Below, in pieces: positions 13,286 to 17,096 of a stretch of 17,096 bases of DNA (its first letter is position 1; every line of letters starts with the position of its first letter). The stretch lies in NCBI GenBank assembly GCA_002386405.1, contig DGIP01000266.1, forward strand, positions 1-17,096, written 5' to 3'. The notes under the pieces are model-generated. The model had not been told where the DNA came from. It worked only from the letters and a program-made list of their open reading frames with translations, and ran no database searches. The position numbers were made by a program, and so were the translations under genes. The DNA is from Stenotrophomonas maltophilia. Lineage in GTDB: Bacteria > Pseudomonadota > Gammaproteobacteria > Xanthomonadales > Xanthomonadaceae.

Positions 13286-13313
13286 CGCGTGCAGCCGGCA
13301 TGCAGTGCACGCG
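13286..13313. repeat. 8-bp perfect inverted repeat, possible terminator
   Basis: CGCGTGCA (13286-13293) and TGCACGCG (13306-13313) enclose a 12-nt loop that itself contains GCCGGC and GCATGC. It lies just beyond the stop of the CadC-like gene. No T-run follows on either strand, so it may be a factor-dependent pause, an operator for the four-cysteine gene, or a REP-like remnant. Confidence 0.35.
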
Positions 13314-13325
13314 AAAGGGGCTGGG

Positions 13326-15656
13326 CTACAGCAGGGGCTGTGCGTCCAGCGCACGCTCCTTGCGCAACGACTCCGCATGCAGGCGTGCCCGCTGGGCCAG
13401 TTCTACTTCCCCCCGGAGGGAGTAGATACGCCAAGCGAGCCAGGCAACCCGGTAGTCGTCCTGCACGTAACCATCCAGCTCGCCCAGTACCGCGGTGGCC
13501 TCCTGCAGGTTGCCCTGCCCGGCCAGGATCAACGCACGGAGCACGTTGGCGCGGACCCGGTCATTCGGGCTTCCATCGCGGTTGGCTGCCTCCACGGCCG
13601 CAACGGCCAGGTCCAGTGCCACTTCAGGCTTGTCGAACCTATGGCCGACCACTGCCGCTGCGAACAAGGCGGCGGGGCGCCGGGTTGGGGGCGCGGAGGG
13701 ATGGGATGCCGAGGCATCGAGGGCAAGCCAGCGCCTGGCAACGTCCACGCTGCCCGCCGCCTGGGTAGCGATCGCAAGGGTGTCCGCACTGGCGCCCTTC
13801 AGCGAACCGGGCAACTCGCCGGCAAGCCGTGCGGCCGCGGCACGGTCGCCGCGTGCAATGGCCAGGCCCATGCGCAGCTTTCCCATCAGCTCGCTGTCGA
13901 TCGTTGCTGCAGACGTGCTCTTGAGCGCCGTGGAGGCGTCCTGCAGAGCGCCGTTGGCGGTCGCTACCGCCGCGCGTGCGGACAGAATCACGCCGACGAG
14001 GGTTTCATCCTCGATGGTGTCCGCCAGCGCCGAGGCCCGCGCGATGCTGCGCCCCGCACGCGCCGGTTGCACGGTCTCCAGCTCGCCCAGCGACCTGGCC
14101 GCCAACGTGGCCGCCAGATAATCATTGACCTGGAAGCGCTCGAACACGGCGATGGCGTCGTCGAACTCCTGGATGGCCTGCGGCCAGTGATTGCGGGTTC
14201 CTTCGATCCGGCCAAGGTTCGAGCCCACCATGGCGGCAGATACCACGTCGCCGCTTTCGCGCATCGCCACCCGCGCCATGCCGAAATCGCTGACGGCACC
14301 AGCAAGATCGTCCTGGCGTACCCGCGACACGCCACGCCCGTTGTAGGCATTGCCCAGCAACGTGGTGTACTTCTCGTCGCTGCCGGAGTCGCCGAGCAAC
14401 GCAAGGGCGTCGGTGTAATAGCGCTGGGCCTGCTCGGCGTGGCGCTGGCGCAGCGCCACCGAACCCAGGCCCATCAGCCCCTTCGCACGGGTTGCGGCAT
14501 CGGTATCGAGCCCGTTCGCCAATGCACGCTGGAACAGGGTCTGCGCGGACGCCATCTGCCCTGCCCGGTACTCCAGCTGCCCTTCGCGCACCATCACCGC
14601 AGGCGCGTTGCGCTGCACTGGCGGAAGCGCATGGATCTGCTCGCGCGCGGCTTCCAGCTGGCCGGCATCGAGCTGCGCATCGATCCGCTGCAGCCGCTCC
14701 TGCATCGCCGTGGGTATGGCGGCGTTGGACGGGGAACGGTGGACGCGGCGAAGCCAGGTATCGGTAGCCGCAGCCATCGCCTGCAACGGTGTATCGCCAA
14801 GCGCTTCGACACTGGTATCCGAGGTGCCATCGAGCACCTGCAGCCTGACCCGCCACCGGCGGTCCACATGTTCGGCAGACGGGACGATCACCCATTGCGC
14901 TCCGCTGCGCGCGCGCAGTGCCTGCAAGGCCTGTGCGTCGCCGGTGGGAGCATTGCTGAGGTGGAGGGTCTGTTCGGTAGGCACCACCTTCAGGCTGGCG
15001 CTGCGCAGGCGGTCGGCCGCGTACTCCATCGCACCCAATCGCACCCAACTGAATTCGGCAACCGGGGGTTGCACGGTCACCGGCAACACCATGGCCTGTC
15101 CATCGTTCACGGCTTGGGTCTGCGCCGGCGCGGTTCGCTGTTGGGCAACCCACCACGCGGTGCCCGCGATGATCCCGCATGCCACTACGATGAGAATCGC
15201 AATCGCCACGCGTGATCGGAAGGATCGGCTGTGTTCGGGCGGTGGTTCCGGTGCAGGTGCAGGTGCCGGTTCCGGTTCCGCTGCCGGTGCCTGTGCCTCG
15301 ACCAGCGCTGCAGGTTCAACGGAAGGCCCAGCGCCGCCGACTTCTTCCACGTCGGCCACCCACCTGTAGCCGAACCCGGCCACCGTGCGGATCATCGCCT
15401 GGCGGTCGCCGGCATCGTCCAGGGCCTTGCGGGCACGCCGCATGGTCTGGGTGATGACGGTGTCGCTGACATCGGCCCGGCCCCATACCGCCGATACCAG
15501 TTCGTCGCGGCCTACCGCACGCTCACGATTCACGACCAGGTAAACCAGGCACTCCAGCGATTTGAGGGGTAATGCCAGGCGCTCGCCTGAGCGGGTCAGT
15601 TCGCGCGTGGCAGGGTCCAGCTGGAAGTCGCCGAATCGGTACCGGGTAAGGCGCAT
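13326..15656 (-). CDS. CadC-like membrane-anchored transcriptional regulator with TPR-like region
   Basis: A 776-residue protein from ATG 15656 (weak AGG just upstream). Residues 1-102 form an OmpR/PhoB-type winged helix: RYRFGDFQLDP, the LPLKSLECLVYLV helix, DELVSAVWGR, DTVITQTMRRARKAL and a closing hairpin RTVAGFGYRWV. A Pro/Glu/Ala linker follows (103-148), then one membrane segment (150-170). The periplasmic part has a domain around 200-330 and then helical repeats with TPR character (about 330-760; for example ALANGLDTDAATRAKGLMGLG, AQRYYTDALALLG). This matches ToxR/CadC-style regulators that sense in the periplasm and bind DNA without phosphorylation. It lies 68 bp after the inhibitor-like gene and may control the protease cluster; that target is inference. 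Confidence 0.88.
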   Translation of the reverse strand: MRLTRYRFGDFQLDPATRELTRSGERLALPLKSLECLVYLVVNRERAVGRDELVSAVWGRADVSDTVITQTMRRARKALDDAGDRQAMIRTVAGFGYRWVADVEEVGGAGPSVEPAALVEAQAPAAEPEPAPAPAPEPPPEHSRSFRSRVAIAILIVVACGIIAGTAWWVAQQRTAPAQTQAVNDGQAMVLPVTVQPPVAEFSWVRLGAMEYAADRLRSASLKVVPTEQTLHLSNAPTGDAQALQALRARSGAQWVIVPSAEHVDRRWRVRLQVLDGTSDTSVEALGDTPLQAMAAATDTWLRRVHRSPSNAAIPTAMQERLQRIDAQLDAGQLEAAREQIHALPPVQRNAPAVMVREGQLEYRAGQMASAQTLFQRALANGLDTDAATRAKGLMGLGSVALRQRHAEQAQRYYTDALALLGDSGSDEKYTTLLGNAYNGRGVSRVRQDDLAGAVSDFGMARVAMRESGDVVSAAMVGSNLGRIEGTRNHWPQAIQEFDDAIAVFERFQVNDYLAATLAARSLGELETVQPARAGRSIARASALADTIEDETLVGVILSARAAVATANGALQDASTALKSTSAATIDSELMGKLRMGLAIARGDRAAAARLAGELPGSLKGASADTLAIATQAAGSVDVARRWLALDASASHPSAPPTRRPAALFAAAVVGHRFDKPEVALDLAVAAVEAANRDGSPNDRVRANVLRALILAGQGNLQEATAVLGELDGYVQDDYRVAWLAWRIYSLRGEVELAQRARLHAESLRKERALDAQPLL
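15244..15297. repeat. nine imperfect hexamer units encoding the regulator's Pro/Glu/Ala linker
   Basis: On the plus strand the stretch reads as consecutive hexamers of the type GGTTCC, GGTGCA, GGTGCC (nine units, two with a changed first or second base). On the coding strand they give alternating Glu-Pro and Ala-Pro. Changes in unit number would stay in frame and alter linker length between DNA-binding domain and membrane segment. Confidence 0.6.
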
Positions 15657-15724
15657 GGGCCTGGCGTTCTCGTGCGTTTCTACAGAATCCCCAATCCTAC
15701 GACAGACCCGGCGCCCAGCGGCGT

Positions 15725-16117
15725 TCAATCAATCTGCAGGTGAAACTGAAACTCCCGCATCGGCCCGTCCGAGAGCTCCTGCCGGCACTCAAACCGCAAC
15801 ACGCCACGGCCCGGCTGCAGGGTCCGGAATATCCATCCGGGCGTGCCGCCTACACGCGGCGGCACCTGTTCCAGCGAAAGCAGCCCGGGCAACGGGTCGC
15901 GCAGACCGCAGCGGTAACCGGACGCTGAAAGCGCCGGCAGTGCGACCGTGACCTCCTGCCCCCGGCGCAGCCGAACCTGGCGACCATCGTCGGTGGACTG
16001 CAACGCGATACGGGCCGGAGGGCCGCGAGGGCCCTCCTCCCGGGTCAGTACACCGATTCCCAGCACGGCATTGCAGGCGAGCAGCACTGCAAATACCCCG
16101 GTTTTCCATCGGCTCAA
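15725..16117 (-). CDS. chagasin/I42-like protease-inhibitor-like protein
   Basis: A 130-residue protein starting at TTG 16117, immediately after the protease TGA (TGATTG), with AAGG 8 nt upstream: a coupled start. Residues 5-24 are a hydrophobic signal or anchor. The mature part is a beta sandwich resembling MEROPS I42 (chagasin): RRGQEVTVALPAL (51-63), ASGYRCG (65-71) at the NPTTGY-W loop, GGTPGWIFRTL (90-100) at the Gly-rich loop, and GVLRFECRQEL (105-115). The usual Trp after GYx is replaced (GYRCG), and Cys70 and Cys111 could form a disulfide. Chagasins inhibit C1 cysteine proteases, yet here the neighbour is a serine protease, so the partner is uncertain. It could be a pro-region-like chaperone or immunity-type inhibitor. 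Confidence 0.6.
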   Translation of the reverse strand: MSRWKTGVFAVLLACNAVLGIGVLTREEGPRGPPARIALQSTDDGRQVRLRRGQEVTVALPALSASGYRCGLRDPLPGLLSLEQVPPRVGGTPGWIFRTLQPGRGVLRFECRQELSDGPMREFQFHLQID

Positions 16118-17096
16118 TCAGTTCACCTTGACCAGCAGGCGCGCGCCGGTGGTGTCCTGCGTTGCGGAAACGGCCAGGTAGTAGTGGCCCTGTGCCGGGC
16201 TGTTCACGGTGATGGCCTGGTTGATGCCGGGCCGGGCCGACGCACCCGCGTTCTGGTTCGGCAGCGGATCGGCTTCATAGCCCAGCAGCAACTGCACTTC
16301 GCCGCGGCCACCGTAGGTGGTGATGTCCACGCGGGTCTTGCCGGCCGGCACATCGATCACATAAAGGTCGCGCTGGCCGGCCGCCATGGCCGGCAGCAGC
16401 ATGGCCGTGCCGGGGCTGGTGGGAATGCCGTCGATCGGCTGGCCGAAGGTGCGGGCGCGTGCCACCGCCGCGGCCGCGTCCAGCAGGCCGGCGCCATTGG
16501 GCTGGCTCTGCTTGACCGGGAAGGCGCGCGAGGTGGCCTTCAACAGGCCTTCGGCCTGCGACGGCGTCAGCGGCTTGGCGGCCACGCTCTGCATCAGCGC
16601 CGCCACGGCCGCCACGTGCGGGGTGGCCATCGAGGTGCCGGTGTAGCCGGCATAGATATCGCCCGCCGTGACCGTGGTGCCTGCGTTGAGCGTGGACCAG
16701 ATGTAGCCGTTGGGGCTGCCTTCGGTTCCCGCGCCGCCCGGTGCGGCCAGGTCGATGCCCGGCCCGTAGTTGGAATAGCTGGCGCGCTGGCCTGAATAGC
16801 CGGTAGCGCCGACGGTGACCACGTTCGCGCAGCTGGCCGGCGCGTGCCCGGTCACCGGCGCGTTGTCGTTGCCGGCCGCCACCACCACCAGCGTGCCGAG
16901 TGCCACGGCGGCGTTGATGGCCGCCTGGGTATCGCTGTCGCAGTCGTGCGCGCCGCCCAGGCTCATGTTGATGACTTCGGCCGGGGTGGTGTTGTCCGGC
17001 ACGCCCTCGATGTGGCCACCGGCCGCCCAGACAATGGCGTCGTTGATGTCGGAGGTGTAGCCGCCGCAGCGACCCAGCACGCGCACCGGCAGCACC
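16118..17096 (-). CDS. subtilisin-like S8 serine protease with PPC domain, N-terminal part off the right edge
   Basis: The last 325 residues of a secreted protease; the frame is open at the right edge. Visible: VLPVRVLG, VINMSLGG, the oxyanion Asn in VVAAGNDN, the substrate-site YSNYGPGIDLAAPG, and the catalytic Ser in GTSMATPHVA (about residue 155 of the visible part). The catalytic Asp and His lie outside the window. Cys52 and Cys89 may form a disulfide near the active site. After a Pro/Thr linker, residues about 241-324 form a bacterial pre-peptidase C-terminal (PPC) domain (YVIDVPAGKTRVDI, HYYLAVSA), often removed on maturation. Such proteases are extracellular in Xanthomonas and Stenotrophomonas. 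The inhibitor-like gene begins at its stop codon. Confidence 0.93.
   Translation of the reverse strand, partial: VLPVRVLGRCGGYTSDINDAIVWAAGGHIEGVPDNTTPAEVINMSLGGAHDCDSDTQAAINAAVALGTLVVVAAGNDNAPVTGHAPASCANVVTVGATGYSGQRASYSNYGPGIDLAAPGGAGTEGSPNGYIWSTLNAGTTVTAGDIYAGYTGTSMATPHVAAVAALMQSVAAKPLTPSQAEGLLKATSRAFPVKQSQPNGAGLLDAAAAVARARTFGQPIDGIPTSPGTAMLLPAMAAGQRDLYVIDVPAGKTRVDITTYGGRGEVQLLLGYEADPLPNQNAGASARPGINQAITVNSPAQGHYYLAVSATQDTTGARLLVKVN

Noticed and set aside
13278..15215. Plus-strand open frame of about 645 codons
   Set aside because: Antisense to the CadC-like regulator, which has clear domains; the frame has no recognisable motif or ribosome site.
1..17096. CRISPR arrays, tRNA/rRNA genes, insertion sequences, replication origin
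   Set aside because: Looked for direct-repeat arrays, T-loop-like TTCRA motifs in clover-leaf context, transposase or integrase motifs and iterons; none was convincing.

Overview
This high-GC (about 65%) window looks like a chromosomal segment of a gammaproteobacterium of the Xanthomonadaceae, probably Stenotrophomonas or a close relative. The call rests on protein flavour (S8 protease with a PPC tail, YegP-type DUF1508 protein, large CadC-like TPR regulator, SymE-like toxin) and GC content, and was not tested by any search. I saw no rRNA, tRNA, CRISPR array, transposase or integrase.

Region 1 (1-1300, minus strand) is an accessory defence/toxin-like cassette. It holds a SymE-type toxin gene with a strikingly structured 5' leader, a 99-residue Lys/Ala-rich basic protein, and a gene cut by the left edge whose product has the FINCPF...RFNMPFELG signature of a family with a nucleoside-deoxyribosyltransferase/TIR-like look. 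About 180 bp of symE leader (1061-1244) can fold back so that the Shine-Dalgarno and AUG are buried, with a competing alternative pairing. This is the most interesting signal in the window.

Region 2 (1463-5800, minus) starts, in transcription order, with a ThDP enzyme of the acetolactate synthase type and an aldehyde dehydrogenase in one operon. A lipoprotein made of two copies of one domain and a small membrane protein broken by a +1 frameshift follow.

Region 3 (5911-7121, minus) is a two-gene toxin-antitoxin module: an XRE-type antitoxin overlapping by ATGA an AbiEii-type nucleotidyltransferase toxin, with an imperfect palindrome at the likely promoter.

Region 4 (7366-8893, plus) has three small genes: a polytopic membrane protein, a secreted protein of unknown function and a yegP homologue. 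Region 5 (8916-10411, minus) has a lipoprotein esterase of the IroE/Fes fold preceded by a DUF4275-like protein. Region 6 (10429-12983, plus) has a mercuric-reductase-like flavoprotein coupled to a secreted alpha/beta hydrolase.

Region 7 (12898-17096, minus) runs from a subtilisin-like secreted protease (cut by the right edge) into a chagasin/I42-like protein beginning at the protease stop codon. A membrane-anchored OmpR-type winged-helix regulator with a TPR-like periplasmic part and a small four-cysteine protein follow. Protease, inhibitor-like protein and regulator may be one functional unit.
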